A DNA stretch of 64,000 nucleotides. It comes from Varroa destructor. Lineage: Eukaryota; Arthropoda; Arachnida; Mesostigmata; Varroidae. The notes under the pieces were generated by a model that did not search any database, was not told the DNA's origin, and saw only the letters and a program-made list of their open reading frames with translations. The position numbers and the translations under genes were made by a program. This document shows, piece after piece, positions 37,601 through 52,790 of the stretch; within the stretch, counting starts at the first letter, position 1, and every line of letters begins with the position of its first letter. Where the stretch lies: positions 48,915,489 to 48,979,488 of the forward strand of contig NW_019211455.1 of the NCBI RefSeq assembly GCF_002443255.2, written 5' to 3'.

Positions 37601-40600
37601 ACACTAACGCCGTGTACTAATGCTACTAACCCGACGGCTAAACAGGGAAAGCGAAATCACAGAACCCTTTGACGAGGCTACGTTCTTGTATAGACATACA
37701 CTTTTATAGGTAATTTGTTCTATTAAAATTCTAAAGAAGAAAAAAATACAAATGATCTGCTATTGCAGGTTGGCTAGGTAAGAGGTTGGGCTATATCAGT
37801 TATCTTGAAAACGTCTACAAACGCATATTATAGAAAGACGAAGTTGAAATCATTGATAGAAGCCCGAATCATTTTAGAGGTTGCCTGGTGATAATGCTGA
37901 GATAAGTACCCATATTATTATTACCTAGATTATTATTGGTTTATTTAGATGTAACAATTTTATTAGGAAAAATGTTTACTAGAGCCAGTGCTTCTATCGG
38001 GTGCGCGTCTGTTCTTATTCTCGATATTCGCCGACCGTATAGAATTTATCGCTGCGATAATTTTCGCCCTTCGGTGGCCTCGCTTATCATTCAGCTGAAA
38101 GCTTCGAAGAGCAAAAATTTACAATAGCTATTAGTACCGATAGGAACATATAAAGTGATGCATTCGATACCGTTGGGTTGTTATGAATAGAACTTCAAGC
38201 CTTCTTCACCGTTATGAATCATTTTTTACTTTGTGTTTTGCAAAGCTAGCTACCTTCATTGAAGTTGCCTGCTTTGCATACGCCTATCACAAGGAAGATT
38301 AATACAAATGGGAAGATCGCATATGTTTTTTGCTGAAGTTTCGATTCGGAACTATCTGACTGACTTTCGATTTGCTAAGAGAACGTATTCGCTTTACTAC
38401 GAAGGAGATGAGCCTGTTTCGCGCACCTACTTCAGCGACAAACTACCCAAAGGAAAAGCGTGACACTGAACTGAATATATCCGAAACTGATTGGGTACGT
38501 TTCATGGTGTACGAAGCACGAAATACGCCAGCCTTGGCCATAGTGATAATTGAAAAAAAGGTGCTCTGCGTACCGAGGCAGCGGCGGTGGCCGCGACAAC
38601 AGCAGTTCAGGCAATAGGTTAAAAGCGACAAAAATTAAAAACGGGACAGGGTTTCATTTGTCTCGTCCTGAAAGAAAGGTTTTGAGTAAAAATGTGCACT
38701 GGTGGTCATCTATTCCAGAAGATGAAAAGGTCTTTTTGACACGTAGTCAATTATAAAGTACAGCGACTGAGGTAGCGAAATCAGAATCTGTACGCGTTAA
38801 GTTGGTCCTTCCGTGCAATGGGAGGAGAACTCGTCGTCATAGGTTAATTATGCAATAACATTATCTAAAAATAAAGCCACGTGAAAAAATGTACCGCTGT
38901 AAGAACGTAAAAGCTTACCTAACAGCAAAAATGTGGCGACAATTTCGTATAAAAGTACAGATTTTCGAAGAAGAGATAGACATTATGAACTCTACGGTTT
39001 ATCTTTTAACTAAATCAGCAATGATTTCAGCTAGACCTATATGAATTGAATACGTTAGAACCATGGGTGTGTCATGTTGAGATAATTTATTTGCTTTCTA
39101 AAACATCAACAGACCCTTAAAAGGTACCTGTTGCGAGCTCGGGCAGTTCAATGGACTGAAACATGTCTCCGTAAATAAGTACAGTGAAGTAAAACCCGTA
39201 TGTAGCAGAAAGAATACTGTATATTATTTCTAATGTATGTTTATCCAAATATACGCACATATATATCTTGCGGTCTCTACTGGACTCTTGCAGCGAAAAT
39301 GTGATGACCTTAGACATCACTCTCATTCGAGGCAAGGCAGAATAGGCCACGACACCTCGATTAGCAGGACGAGTGAATGCTTGGATAGACACTCATAATA
39401 TCAATAACAGCCTTTTACACCTAAAGAGAAATGAAGGACACTTAGAGAGCATCTGAACCCGACAGAAGACGCGAAGAAAACTACGCAAGAGATCGCCTAA
39501 CACTGCGGCTCCATCCCATTGCGAATTGCCTTTCCTCCTGCTATGGTCACTTGAACTTACGCAGTACAGGACGGCAAAGGCCTTGCGCGTTAAAAGACTA
39601 GAAACTTCGGAAGACAGTCTGGCAAAATCCGAATGTTCAAGGCGCGGGAAGTTAGCGCCCTTTATAACGTTGAGCAGCAACAAAGTCGGATATAGAACTT
39701 CATCGGATAGTTAATCTGAACCGGACGCATTCACTGGCTATATGACGTACGTTCGCGATCTATCCTCCCCAAAAATATTCCTACCTACGCCACGTCTATT
39801 ATGTCCTTTGGTTGGGAGACCAGGTTTGGTCTGCTTCAACGAGTAGTGACGGATCGTGAGGCAGTCTCAAATCCTTTACTTTTTCAATTCAGAACCCAAC
39901 GCTCAATCATATTAACGCGTTGTGAGTTACGATTTCTTCGGATTGAGGTCGAGATTTATCGAATAATGGCCAATCATATTAACTTATAGCCCCGGGAAGA
40001 ATAATAACGCAACGACTCTTTTTTGTCGTTTACTGAAATATCTGCTTGTTGAAATAAGACGAAACAAATGGCCGGTTAACCATAAATACGCCTTTAAAAG
40101 ATGATAGGTGCACATATAGTGACAGAGCGTTGTAAAGAATCAGTATGTAGTGTGTCCGATATGTTAGAATCAAGACAGGTGTCTCATTGCTTGGGAAATC
40201 AATTATACGCTCGCATAACTTCTAAGGTGAAAGTTAACTTTAGATTATTGTGTAAGTAATTTCAGACGTCACATCGACGGGATAGGCGTTGCAAGCACCC
40301 GGACAGCCGTAGTCAGGCCAAAATCTTATGTATTAGTATGTTAAAAAGTTAATTTGCTGAATCTGCTTCTTCGAGAGTGATCGAAGGTTATCCATCAAAA
40401 GGCTCTCGTCTGCCTAGAGTACTCAAAAAATAGCAGTGGAAATTTACGAAACGAGTTTTCAGAGTACCAGTGCATTTTCGAGTATTTCAAATACGCAGCT
40501 TGTATTGCACGGTTACAGCAGGTGTCTTCAAGGAGTCTCCCTTTGCCGGCCTCTATAGTTCCATATGTGATGGAAGCCAAATCCTATGTGGGATGAAGAG

Positions 40601-41470
40601 CAGAAGGGAAATAGATCAAGGCACAAGTAGAAAGCCTCTAATATTCCACAAAAGTGACCCTTGGCAACGATGACTACCGCTGGCAGATGTATATTTGATG
40701 CTTGCCTAGTATAAATTTACTGAGAGATGAAGGGGGTTGCTACGCAGTGCACCACAAAGCTCACGATTGGTGGCCAGCTGATGCCGAAGCCAATGTCCCA
40801 AATCCAGGAGAGCTGTCAGCTATGCATGTTTAACGAATTCGAGCTGGTTCGAACATGGTCCCACTAGTGAGCTACATAGTTCTCTAATATACTAAAATAT
40901 ACATTCTAGCAATGGATTGCCGTCACGCTTATGCGTTTGCATAAAAGCAAATAACCACCCAAAACCGTTTTTAGGTCTAGCTGCGGAAGCGCTCTCTGGG
41001 ATTGATATAAATAGATTTTAATTGAACATCACATCATTACTGGGAAAAAGTATTTGCGTTATACGTCCACCTTCGCTTCGAGCCGATCGAGTTTTATAAG
41101 GCAATCCTAAGGTTGAACAGGTTTCTTGAACAGGGTGTAAATATTCTTACCCGTAATCCGTTTACAACAAATTCTTCGTGTACTACCTTATTTATTGATG
41201 TGTATATAGATAATATTTAGTAGTAATAGTCTGTCAAATGAAGTAACACCATCTTAATTCGTGAATGTTTTATCGGTTAGGGCCAACAGAATGTTTGTTT
41301 GTACTTGCTTTCCAGGGTTCTAGCAGGTATTTAGAATACCGACACAATTATCAATTGTTCCCTTTGAGTTGACTTCATTGGGTGGCATTAAACCTTCAAG
41401 AGTGGAAGGTGGCTGGTTCCATAACTCCATGCATAGAAAAATGCACACACAGCGGGTCACCAAGTACGTT

Positions 41471-41490
41471 TATAATATATATATATATAT
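41471..41490. repeat. (AT)n microsatellite
   Basis: About 20 bp of TA repeat with one AA step at 41474-41475. Confidence 0.88.
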
Positions 41491-41655
41491 GAAAAAGTAA
41501 TTATTACCAGCTACTGCGGCAACTCAAGCACGTCCACGAATTTAGAAGGTAGAGAACGATTTCCAATGAATTGTCGAACGAGCTTCGGGCGAAAAACATT
41601 TCTCCGCTTAACAATAAAAATTTTAATACAAATTAGCCTAATAGATCAACGTACG

Positions 41656-41680
41656 GGCAGGCAGGCAGGCAGGCAGGCAG
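41656..41680. repeat. (GGCA)6 microsatellite
   Basis: Six perfect GGCA units plus a trailing G. On the minus strand it encodes the Cys-Leu-Pro-Ala repeat at the C-terminus of a 138-codon open frame (41646-42062), which suggests that frame is accidental. Confidence 0.95.
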
Positions 41681-44600
41681 ACAAACCATCCAACCGCCGA
41701 CCTTCTATGTGTCTTCTGCTTCGATAGTTGAAAACGAAATTTATAGTTCTGCATACATTTAGCATTTTGGGTCGATCAGCATCGACCATCCAATCGGATG
41801 AATCGAGCAACCACCATTTCGAATTACCCTTTCTCCTGTGGAGTTGTGCTATCTTTCCTCCATGTTTATTTAACGTAAACATTTTCCTCACAATGTAAGG
41901 AGATTCATTATTAAAAGCAGGAATTATAGTTATGTGAATTCTGTTTCTCTTGGATGCTTCATTTGAAGATATTCTGCGGGGCATCAGCACAGCGTAACGG
42001 AATCGAGGTCCGCAGGGTAGGAATATAGGACCACCAAGCCAGTAAATCGTGACCTGAAGCATATTTTGACTGACGCACTGGCTGACAATCGAGGGGTTTG
42101 GGGTCGAACTACTTCAAATGGTCGAAAATCACGTAGCTACAGTTAACCAACATAATTACAATTATTATTATAAAGTTGTATTATATATTCAAAATGATTC
42201 TCATTGCGCCATGGGAAATAGGCTTGTGCATTGAATTGGAACTACAAAGCTGCAATAGCGAGTAAGTTACTCTTCGTAAGTAAAAGTTGACAATCAAATA
42301 TATAGGCCCCTGTAATCGTCAAGTTAATCAATAGTGTGGGCTGGCCTATATATTTAAACATTTTTAGCATCAATCTATTATTATACAAGTCAGAGGTCAA
42401 CCTACGTAATACAGCATATTAGGGAAGGGGATCGGCCGATATTCACGCAGGCCAAACGAAAGTCCGCGGCTAACTGCTTTGATAATTTAAACGATTTGGA
42501 ACAATCACACACGGAATCGTCTGTATACTAATGTGCTAATTGATAGGGTAAAGTAGTTATTATTTGTAATGCCTTCTTTGATACACCGGTATATCATCAT
42601 TTGTGTGAGATCTGCTAGTTATATCAAGCTGTTATTATTGTACGTGGGCTCTAATAAGCACGCGAAAAATATATAAATCTGGTAATGATTTTATCAGGAA
42701 GTCCTAAACTCTGTGTTCGGCCTTCAGACAGGAACGTTCGCATCGTACTCCGGAAGGATCCATATGTTTTTAGAAATACTTGCATGACTACGTACAACAT
42801 TCGATATTGGCCGTAGCTTAACGACAGTACAGCTGACAATGATTTCGCGCACGAAAAGTGTCGCCGTCACAGATCGTGTATAAATATGCGTCAGTGATAG
42901 ATTAGCACGAGCCGGGCAAGGGCATCTTGGCTATATCGTATGCTAGAACGGGTGGCTATCAAGAATCAGTTTCGTATGGGCAGAGATGGAACTACAGGCT
43001 TTTTGCAGTTAATCCCATCGTCCTCTCTAATGCCGACCATCAAATATCAAGCAAAAATAAGTATTAACATAAGCAGCGACAGCTGATCAATCAAATAAAG
43101 GATAGCCTGCGATGATCACATACACTACGTTTTCACCTATAACAAAGTCCGTTTTGGCGAGCTCTCTCTAGTTCTATTCTGATGAGGCGGAATGTAGCAC
43201 TGCACTGAAGTGCATACAACGTAGTTCTTCATCACTGTTCCCGTCGAATGTACGCCATAGCGGTTGAAAATGGTTGTCTACAGTTAACAGAAGCTACGAT
43301 GAATTCTACGGGTGGAAAACGTGCGTACATGCAAGCAAGACGCAACGGGAAGCGAACATCAAAATATAACATATATTTATTATTATTATAAAATATAGGA
43401 ACTAAGAAACCTTCCAGAGCTAGCTTCCCCAACTTCCGCTCAGTCCGCAGTTAGTCGAGTGATGCTTCCAAGCTGACGGCTACAGTAGAAATGTCCTAGA
43501 GGGACTGCCGACAAAAAACTGCTCCTTAGGCCTGTGAACGCTCGCAAGCTATACTGTTGCTTCGCAAGCACTGGCAGCAACGCAAGTTACTCAAGCTAAC
43601 AAAGTTGGGTGGTAGGTGGCTCTGTTTCTTTTTCTGTTTGGTTGATGTATGCGCTGAACGCGGCTTTGAAGTGTGGTTTACTTTAAAGGGGCGTGGGGCC
43701 GTTGGGATTGAGGCTGTGAGACCTGACGGCAGCCTGTTGGCTGATGCTAAATAATATAATTTCTTCTGGTCGTCGCGTTATGACCTGCTCCCTCGATGAT
43801 GAAAGGCGTCGGGTTCCTTTCATGCGTCCACATCTGTATGTAATATATAAACCCATTGCACTGGAACGGGTTGAATTGACGCACTATTTCCAGCCTTACG
43901 CGAGTCACTTCCAACGCATTTGGTAGATTACGAACTAACAATGGTTTTTATGAAGCTACGCTAAGTTTTTGTTCGTATGAATAATATGCAAAGATTTTGA
44001 ATCTTCGGCAAAGGCGACACTGTGTACAAATTAACATAATTAACAATCGGTTCTTTGAGGTAACTTTTTTTAAAGATGACAAACAGCGTTGAGTCTGACA
44101 TTATTGACGTATAGTTTTTATGTGCGTTGAATTTTGAGGGTAGTCCATTCTAGCTATACAGTGATGCTGAGATATACAGAAATATCTTTCAACTCATTAT
44201 CTCTTCGATATATGTGTATATATATTTGCTACTATTAAGTAATAGGACAAGTCGACTCAGTTAGTATTATCTCGCTCTTATTAATCAGAATTAAAACACG
44301 CCACTGCCATTAGTTCGTGATCAGCTCGTCATCTGACATACGGCTGCCGATATCGGCCGCATCGAGGGTGCAATAGTCGAAGCAAACGAGGTCTATGAAG
44401 TCAGAATAATATGGACCTCTACAGTAGGACTAAACGTCATCAAGTATGATGGTCGTATATTGTCGAATCCTCGGCAGGATGAAACGCGTTGATTTAAGAA
44501 GGCGTGCGTGAATCCAATTTTGCGCAGTCGAATTGTTCTGAACTTTTAACAACAGCACGCCTTATTCCTATGGCAGGCGCTTCTCGACAGTTTCCACCAT

Positions 44601-45328
44601 GTGAACATAGCATGGGCGCATGGATAAACAAAGATAATAGATGCGACGGCCATGACAGGGTGATAAGTTGTGTCTTGACTTATTCAAGATGTCCTGCGTG
44701 GCTCCGTCCCAATCTCGCTATGTCATCGGATGTTGGCTCTGCAGGAACGTATCCAAATTTCGTATCGCTCCGAAGTAAAAAGAAATTGGCCAGATGTAAA
44801 AGCATTCTATGGCAGAAAGGGGAAAGGCGGGCCCGGCGATAATTTATTGTCAGCCGTCAAGTCAATGTGAGTTGTTGATCGTGAGCTTGACGCAAGATCA
44901 GGTTTATCTCAGCTGTCGTATCATCGTTTGTGTTTGGTTCCTAATGATCATCGCTAGATTGAAATGAGCAGCTTAATCGTTCTGATCACTGACCCCAATG
45001 GAACGGTTTTTATTAAAAAGGAAAAAGTGCCATTTTTACAACATTTCATTACTAACGAGATAGTTTGACGTTAATCGTGCGCGTCACGTTATTCCTAGCC
45101 CCATAGTGATATATCTGTCACACGAGAGAAACTAATTGAATAATTCGGTCAACTGCTCGGACGAAGTCAGATTACGACGTACGTGGCCGTATTATCTGAG
45201 CTCTGACCAGGACCAAACCTAACGTTGTGTAAGTAAATAAAGTTTATCGATTATCCGTATGTCAAATAATTTGTCATATTAGCTTGGTTTGCATTTTATT
45301 TTTGGTCAAAGCAAATATAACTTCACTT

Positions 45329-45330
<2 letters not shown>

Positions 45331-45381
<51 letters not shown>
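45331..45381. repeat. (TA)25 microsatellite, the longest in the window
   Basis: Fifty-one bases of uninterrupted TA repeat. It is very likely polymorphic and may be compressed in the assembly. Confidence 0.97.
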
Positions 45382-45385
<4 letters not shown>

Positions 45386-48091
45386 CATTAGCATATGGCT
45401 ATGGCATAAGCATTTTTGCCGACGAAAGGGACATCGGCGTTGAAAGGCATGGCAAAGAAGTTCTTACAAAAATATATTAATATGTTCTATTAAATTGCTC
45501 GAACTGATGTTTTTCCTTTAACAGGTTTTTGGCCTAATGCTACACAACAATACCAAAGCCTATTCTAGATGGAGGGTTGATAGTCGTTTACGACGCAACC
45601 GCGCATTGTAATGGGATACCAGATGACAACTACTTATTGGTAACGCTGAGGGTTTTTAGGTTGGGAAACGCTGTTAAATGTTACAGCAAGTGGCCGTTCC
45701 TCAATGCGGTCCTTGTGTGCCTATTCCCTGTATTTAGCACCTAGCGAACCGCTTTTACGAGAAGGTATGTATGAAGGTCATCACTATTCAAGGTTGTGTC
45801 TTTTGTTTGTGAAACGATAGCGCAGAAGGCGGATCCGTTGCAGCCGAAGCGTAGGATTCATCTTCTGCATTTAACAGAATTCGATTGTACGCACAGAGCT
45901 CTATAAAGCGGCAATCGATAAGGCCGCAGTATCAGGTCAAACTTCTCGTATTCTCTGTGCATTAACCAATCACTCTGTTTCCCGCATTGCTTAGTACTAG
46001 TAAATATATAGTATTAGCAGTAATACGGGTTGATTTTCATCTTGAGCCTTCCGAGCGACACGTGGAACGGCATCGGTAACGGCCTTCAAGATCCTAACAA
46101 ACACCTATTAGCTACGCTCACTGCACGCGTACCTGCATAAATTGAATGAAGCACTTTTCCTCTTAAGACCAAACAAGTACCAAGACATCAGCGATCCAAT
46201 CAGCAGTGTTTTAACGTTGTTCTGTTCAACTGAGTACTTACATTTCCCCCTTCATCCCTGCCTGTCTCTTTTTTCTTCGCTTGTTTCAGCGTTATTGAAA
46301 GCCTATAGGAGACGCAATGGCGGTGATGACGACAGTGAAAAGAGATGAAAGACTATATGTATTTGGATACTGGTTTGCTTTTTTTCTTTTCTTGGCTTCA
46401 AAGTCGCAATCCAAGGAGCGACGATAAAATGGAGTGCTTTGTCAGACCACTCTAGCAATCACTGGACAGAGCAGCGTGAATCCGCAGTATTTCGCATGTT
46501 GATTGTAACTCACAAAAAAGCGCATGTTTTTATAGTGATACTGTAGTTGTTGATTGGCTGTGGTTGTGAGAAATAGCTTCTTCGAGCAGCTTTTTCAGCA
46601 ACCGCTGTAGTAGCTGGTGTCCTGTTCCCGACTGTATACTTCTGCACTGTGGTCTTGAAACGGCCTGAATGAGTAACTACGGCCTGATCGTAAAGCGTCG
46701 ATGTCGGTCGATGCCGATTGGACCGCTTTTTCGGTGGCACGCGCGAGTCGTCGAATAGCTCTCGTGCAGTGCACAGCTTTCATCTGGGCAACGTATCATC
46801 GCTTGGGTTATCCAATTGGCAAACTTCTGTAAGACATATGAACACGATGCATCCCGAAAACGAAGAAAAACCGGGACGGTAGTTTTAGCAAAAAATAAGT
46901 GATATTAACATGCTGGAAAATGTACGTCTAGAGCGATGCTCAGGTGCAAAACACCATATTGCAGTGCGCCGATAATACTGATAACGACATTGTTGTGAGT
47001 GAGAAATGGTAGAAGGCAGTTTGTATTCGATAGCCACAGACACCAGCGACGATACCAGATGCGTTATGGACAAACGCGATAATCACTACATCTAAAAAAA
47101 TTAGGATCTACGGTTAGATATGTCAGTGTATCTGTATAGCCAACTGGCACAACTTACTTCACAACCATGTTTCTAGTCGGCGATCAAACAAATCACTCAG
47201 CATTGTATGTTTTTTTCAAAGCCAATTCGCTGCACCCCTTCGCAAAACAATTTCATTAGCTTTTATAGGCTGAGTCGGGTAGTTTTATGTCTTCCCCCTT
47301 GCACCGTAATCATTGAACCATACAAATTCGACCCAAACAGAAGCGATGTCAGCGGACAGAAGACATCACTTTCTCACGAAAGCCAAATACAAATACTTGC
47401 TCTTGTGACCTCTTTCGTACCATTATTCATGCACATAACAATCTCATGCCGGATAAACTTCACTTATTTTGGGCCCTACCTTTAATCACAAAAGCACAGG
47501 AAATACAAAAAACGTACAAAAGATTCTACCATCTACTTGAACAGTATACAATGAGACAGAAAGGACAGAACACGATATATCTTAGTAATGTGGCTCAGTT
47601 TAACCATGAAAATAATATATAGGCGAAGTACTTGCTTTAAGCTAAGCCAATCGGGGTGCGAATGTTGCCTTGAGAAGAGCTACACAAGTCCATATACTTT
47701 CCGTCTGCACAAATTTATCACCAACGAATATTACCCTAACACCCACGAGCTATACAAGCTAAATGGTGTGTTCATAAAAAAGTCCTCCTTATTCTATCGG
47801 TAGAGTTTAACCATGACTTTACTCTGGGTAGATTGACGTTCCTCTATTCGATCCCAGATCATTTCGATAAAGATGGCTTCATTGCTGTATGACTAGTTTT
47901 AAATGCACAATTATTTATTACAATTCTGTGACCTCTATCAATCAGCTACAAGGAACAGCGTCGAATAGGTAACACTCAATCATAAGCCAGATAATTCTTC
48001 AATAAGACATATTCTTCTGGGGACATGGGAGAGTCGACCCTTTGAGGTCACTCAATTTCATATCAGTATGCCGTAATACATCCACGCCATG

Positions 48092-48115
48092 TATATATAT
48101 ATATATATATATATA
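48092..48115. repeat. (TA)12 microsatellite
   Basis: Twenty-four bases of perfect TA repeat. Confidence 0.93.
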
Positions 48116-50604
48116 ACAGACAGAAAGTAGTATTCAGTGAGCTTGCCCTCCAACCAGCCATAATAGAAGGCATCGGTCGTATCCCTACTCGTTTCGCGTT
48201 ATTGTTAGCGTGACTTTCATTTCAGCAGAGTGTAGTGCAAGCCGTTGCCACCCCAAGCCCCCAAGGGAAATATTGTGTATTCAGAAGAGATATAACATGA
48301 TACACACATACACACAATTATTGTATGCGCTATATACGGAGCGGCACCAAAAGCATTAACACAGCCATAAGAAACTTCATTGGTTGGTATCTCCGCCTAT
48401 AACAACCACAAGCTACATACGCTCGTAATGTATGTACAGTAAGTCGTCATAGAAGTCATTAGCAGCAAAAGATCATTACACAGTGGACAATATTCAGTGT
48501 TTGCGGGGAAGAAGCATACGATAAGACGGAACGTCTTTTTCCTGCCCGGAAAAACGGAACAAAAATCTAAGAACAAGGACCATTACTTTTTAGAATGTGC
48601 ACGTTGCCTTGAGACTCCTCCAGCAACGGCCGCGTACCTAGTATACCTAACTACACAATATAATTATCGGTTAGGTAGGTTGGGCCTATACATACTCATC
48701 GTTCTAGCTGTCCGTGATCACAATCACTATCTAGAGAATGCTTTCGGTCTAAAAAATAGAAGAGTGATTAAATGGTATTGGATAGTTTGGCCCAACGCGG
48801 AACTACTATTAAACGTGTCTGAGAAGCTTAGCTATCTCAAGTAAGCTAGACCTTAAATCAAATTACTGAAAAAAAATTGATTTATTATTATTATTTTATA
48901 CTTTATCTATTTTGAGTAGACAGTGTAACAATCTGTTCCTTATAACGGCTCCTATTCTATTTCAATATGGATACTATGGGCGACATGCGGGAGATGAGAT
49001 GAATCGACGGATGTGCACTGTGTTATTATAAAACTGAGGCATAGAAAATATCAAGTACAAGCGTATGACAGATGTCTGAGCGATATCTGATAAATCTGCC
49101 TCGGGAGGTCTCTCAGGGAAATGTTCCACAGACTTAACTAATGGCTTCACCAAATGGTTTAATCTGTTCATCCTCAGGATGTAACTGACTGGAAGTTTTT
49201 TCCACATTGGGGTTATTCTTTTCGAATTTCATGAATTAAATCCTGTACGTGCCCAATGTGGTAGCTAACAGTCTTGTGGTAGCTATAGTAAAATATGGTA
49301 TAATAAATAATAAAATAATATAGGTAAAAATCCTGGTTCAGTTAGTTCACTCCAACATATGTTCTATGTTCCGCACTACCTAGCCGTACGACTATTTCCT
49401 ATTAAACCTAAAGAAAGGTAAGCCTTTTCGGCTAGAGCCAAGTTAAAGTTGAACGAAACCGTTCAGCTACAACTAATATTACTTCGTTGTCCCTGTTGGC
49501 GCTGTTTGAAAAGTTCCGCATGCAACCATTGCACACAAATATACCCAAGTTGTGCGTACCAGTTAAAGCGTGAGGAGGACCTTCATGTCATCAGTTCGCG
49601 ACCCTTGCTGCCATAACTGATCAAACATAAATTATGTATGAGGGTCTATGGGAAAATAGTTTTTTTTTTCTTTTATATGCTTTAGCATAAAACTAATTCC
49701 TGCTAGAGATGTTGCAGAGTGGTCGGTAGACATTTTCCCGGGGAAAATCCTTTTAGCCCATAACGGCAAGGTAGTTGAACCTTGGTCGAAGCGCATTATT
49801 TATTCGCGGTTTCTGAACCTGTTCAGGGATGATAACAGCAGGCTCGCAAGGAGATACTTGTATTTGATAACAAATCAAAACAAAGTAATCTGTATTTACT
49901 GTTAGATGTTTCAGTCTTTTTGACTGTCACACAGTCATTGTATCAACTCTTTACATTTGACTAGTCCTTTTATAGCATCATCATCATATGAAATGCTTGC
50001 GGCTTAAATTAAAAAATTGTTTAATATATTTCTTGTTTTCTCTTCTACTATTTGAATGTCCTTTTGAAACCACTGAAACACGCGCTACCCCTTCAAGTGG
50101 CTTTTCGGTCGGTGATTTTGTCCTTAATAGTTCCCAGGGTGTTGCGGGCAGGGTATCTTCCTATTTTTGCACGGTCGTTCTCAAAACGCGGCCTCCATTT
50201 CGTGCCCATTCTATCGTGGCTCAATGCGCAGAGACACGCTTAGCGGACGTAACAAGACCAACTAAATGATCTTCGCGGCGGTCTAAGACGAGCGTCGCAA
50301 TGACCTTCGTGTTTCCGAGTTGGGCTTAACTTGCATGCTGCCATTGCTGTTCCGCGTTTTCATAGAGCTCCACCTTCACAATTTCACATTTACGCAATAC
50401 ACTGCCACCGAGCGTAGCTTCGATAAATCATTGGAGAACAAAAGCGACTACGCTCTCTCAGCAGCTGACATTGCCGCGCCATTATCCAGATCTACCTCAG
50501 TCTCTGTCTTTTCCCAGCTCGGCGGTAGTTTTTTGCGTTAGACAACTGCGAACAATTCGACGAATTCCCTCGAATAATTTTCACTAGGAATAAGGGGAGA
50601 AGAT

Positions 50605-50657
50605 TTAGCCACGTTTTTGCCAGCTTAGCCACGTTTTTGCCAGCTTAGCCACGTTTT
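50605..50657 (+). repeat. Tandem repeat, 20-bp unit, about 2.65 copies
   Basis: The unit TTAGCCACGTTTTTGCCAGC occurs at 50605-50624 and 50625-50644 without a mismatch, and partially (TTAGCCACGTTTT) at 50645-50657. Identical copies imply a recent duplication. It is the only clear minisatellite-like array I see in the window. Confidence 0.95.
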
Positions 50658-52790
50658 AGGGTAACACCTCGGGCTTTGGTCGAGAGAAAATGGGGTTAGA
50701 AAAACATTCACTGCAGGACCGACCTCTTTTTGGAAGGGGGAGTACTTATTTCATCGTGACTCAACACAATCGTATCTTTATAGTTCTATCATAGTTACAG
50801 TAGTGGATTTGTGACACTTTTATTGTTACCTTCTATCAGCTCATGAACGATTGGATGGCTGCTGACGGCAGCGCAACGTTTCGACCAAACAGTTTATTAT
50901 TTAATATGGTCATTTACATCCGTACGTGCTCAGGCTAACCTGTTAAAATTGGATTAGTTCCGAAAAACAGTTGAGTCACTCTGTATATTTGTATACGTTT
51001 GGTCCGAGAGGTTCAGAGCATTAGTTCAAAATCATGAGTTCGTTATAAATGCCTATACTGGCAAGACAGATGCAATTTTGTACTTGTAGATAAAATATAC
51101 AATGACTGTAATAGTGGTGAGTCCTGTAGAGTAGAACTGCTTACTGGAGCATAGGCAATGCCCCACTTGTCCGTGTTGAAACTATGCAATCAGCGACACA
51201 ACGCTGAGTGTTTCTTTCTTATTGATCGTTTTACACACAATGGCTTGCTGAAAATTATGGGGCCAACCGTCCTATGCAGAATCAGCATGAATTGTTTCTA
51301 ATTAGGAGGTTCGAGTTGAATTTTCTCCCTCCACACATTTCCATTACGAGAACTTTGACATCGTTATTGTTTGCCGTTTGATCAGTCTTCTAAGAGATAG
51401 CGACTTCCGTTTTTCCTATAGAGAAACCAGATTACGTGAGAGTGACCAGGCGCAAATTGAACGATATTTTTGTGTGCACGCAAACTCTCTACGGAAAAAA
51501 AAATCCATAGGAGCTTATAACGCCATATGATTTGACCATATAATCTAGCAACGTGGAAGTCTCTTTAGTATTATAGTTAATTTGATTTTAAAGGACGTTC
51601 CGTTATCACACGGAATATTATGCTAAACATGAACCTAATCCCTTTTTTCCCGTAACTCGAATCAACTGTTTTCATATGAAAGCTCAAACGGGAAACCTTC
51701 GTCTACTTTTCGGCCAAAAGAGGCAAAATCATATCGTTAACGGTTTATTTGTCGAAGATCGTTTTCACAGCGGCTAGTAAAGATATACAAAAAAACAACG
51801 TTTACTCCCCCACATGACAAGAAAACGAACGAGAATAATGATCAGCGCGGATCATTTCATTAAGCCACCCACCTGCCTTTGAAGTAATGTCTTGTCGTCA
51901 TTTATTGCCGTGGATATACAAACAAAAAAACTATAGCGTACGATTTTATAGTAGATCAGCAATGCAGTGAATTGTGCCCAATCATTGTTCCTTATTGTAT
52001 ACAAACACTGTCCACAAGGTTGAATCGTCTTAATTGAATATCGTTTGATTTCCTTGTCAATAAATCATAAGATACAAAGTAATCAAGTGACCATTTTATT
52101 TTAAGGAAACGCTATTTGCCTGAGCAGGCCACTATTGTTAATCAACAGGTATTGTAAACTGCGATTCTTCCTCCAAATATCTTAACGCTGTCTGTTATCT
52201 CTGTAGGATAATAAAATAGTGCAGAAAACTTTTACCAGGGGGATGATTTACGTTCATTCCTGCGCATCTCGGTGAAGGAAGGCTGGTTTCACGTGTGAGG
52301 CAGCCAGTTACTCTTCGGATAGTTGTAGTTGACATTCACTAAGATTGGTGCGCTTCCTTTTAACATTTCCGTTATTTAATTTATGTTACTTAATTTTAAT
52401 TTTCTTCATTGGTGAATAATAACTTTCGAAAGTACCATGACTGAGCTGTTTTGAATCGAAAGGACACGGCAGTTTTTTAAGAGGTAATATGTGCGTATAT
52501 GATATATTGCCGAATGAATTACAGAATTAAACTTTTCAAAGCCTAACAAAAGGAAAATCCGTGGACACCATCGAACATTAGCACAGATAAATAACGTTTA
52601 CGAAAACGTAAGAATAGTGACGATATCGTGAATAGAATAAAATAATTTATCACCGTAAAAAACGTATTTGCCAATTGAACCTATAGCCAGCGTGGCAGTT
52701 CGTTGTTCGTCGCTGAAACAGATCGTCACAGTTCAAACTGCAAGAAATTCAGTTGTAAAAAGCAACAACCTTCGTATATATATACTGCTG

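Noticed and set aside
41646..42062. 138-codon minus-strand open frame
   Set aside because: Its C-terminus is the translated GGCA microsatellite, no family is recognised, and its length is within chance expectation.
46510..46783. Basic minus-strand frames (76 and 62 codons) overlapping in two phases
   Set aside because: They read as protein-like but overlap in different frames, have no family match I can name, and are short.
48497..48844. 115-codon + strand open frame
   Set aside because: No recognisable motif, AT-driven composition and no splice or promoter context.
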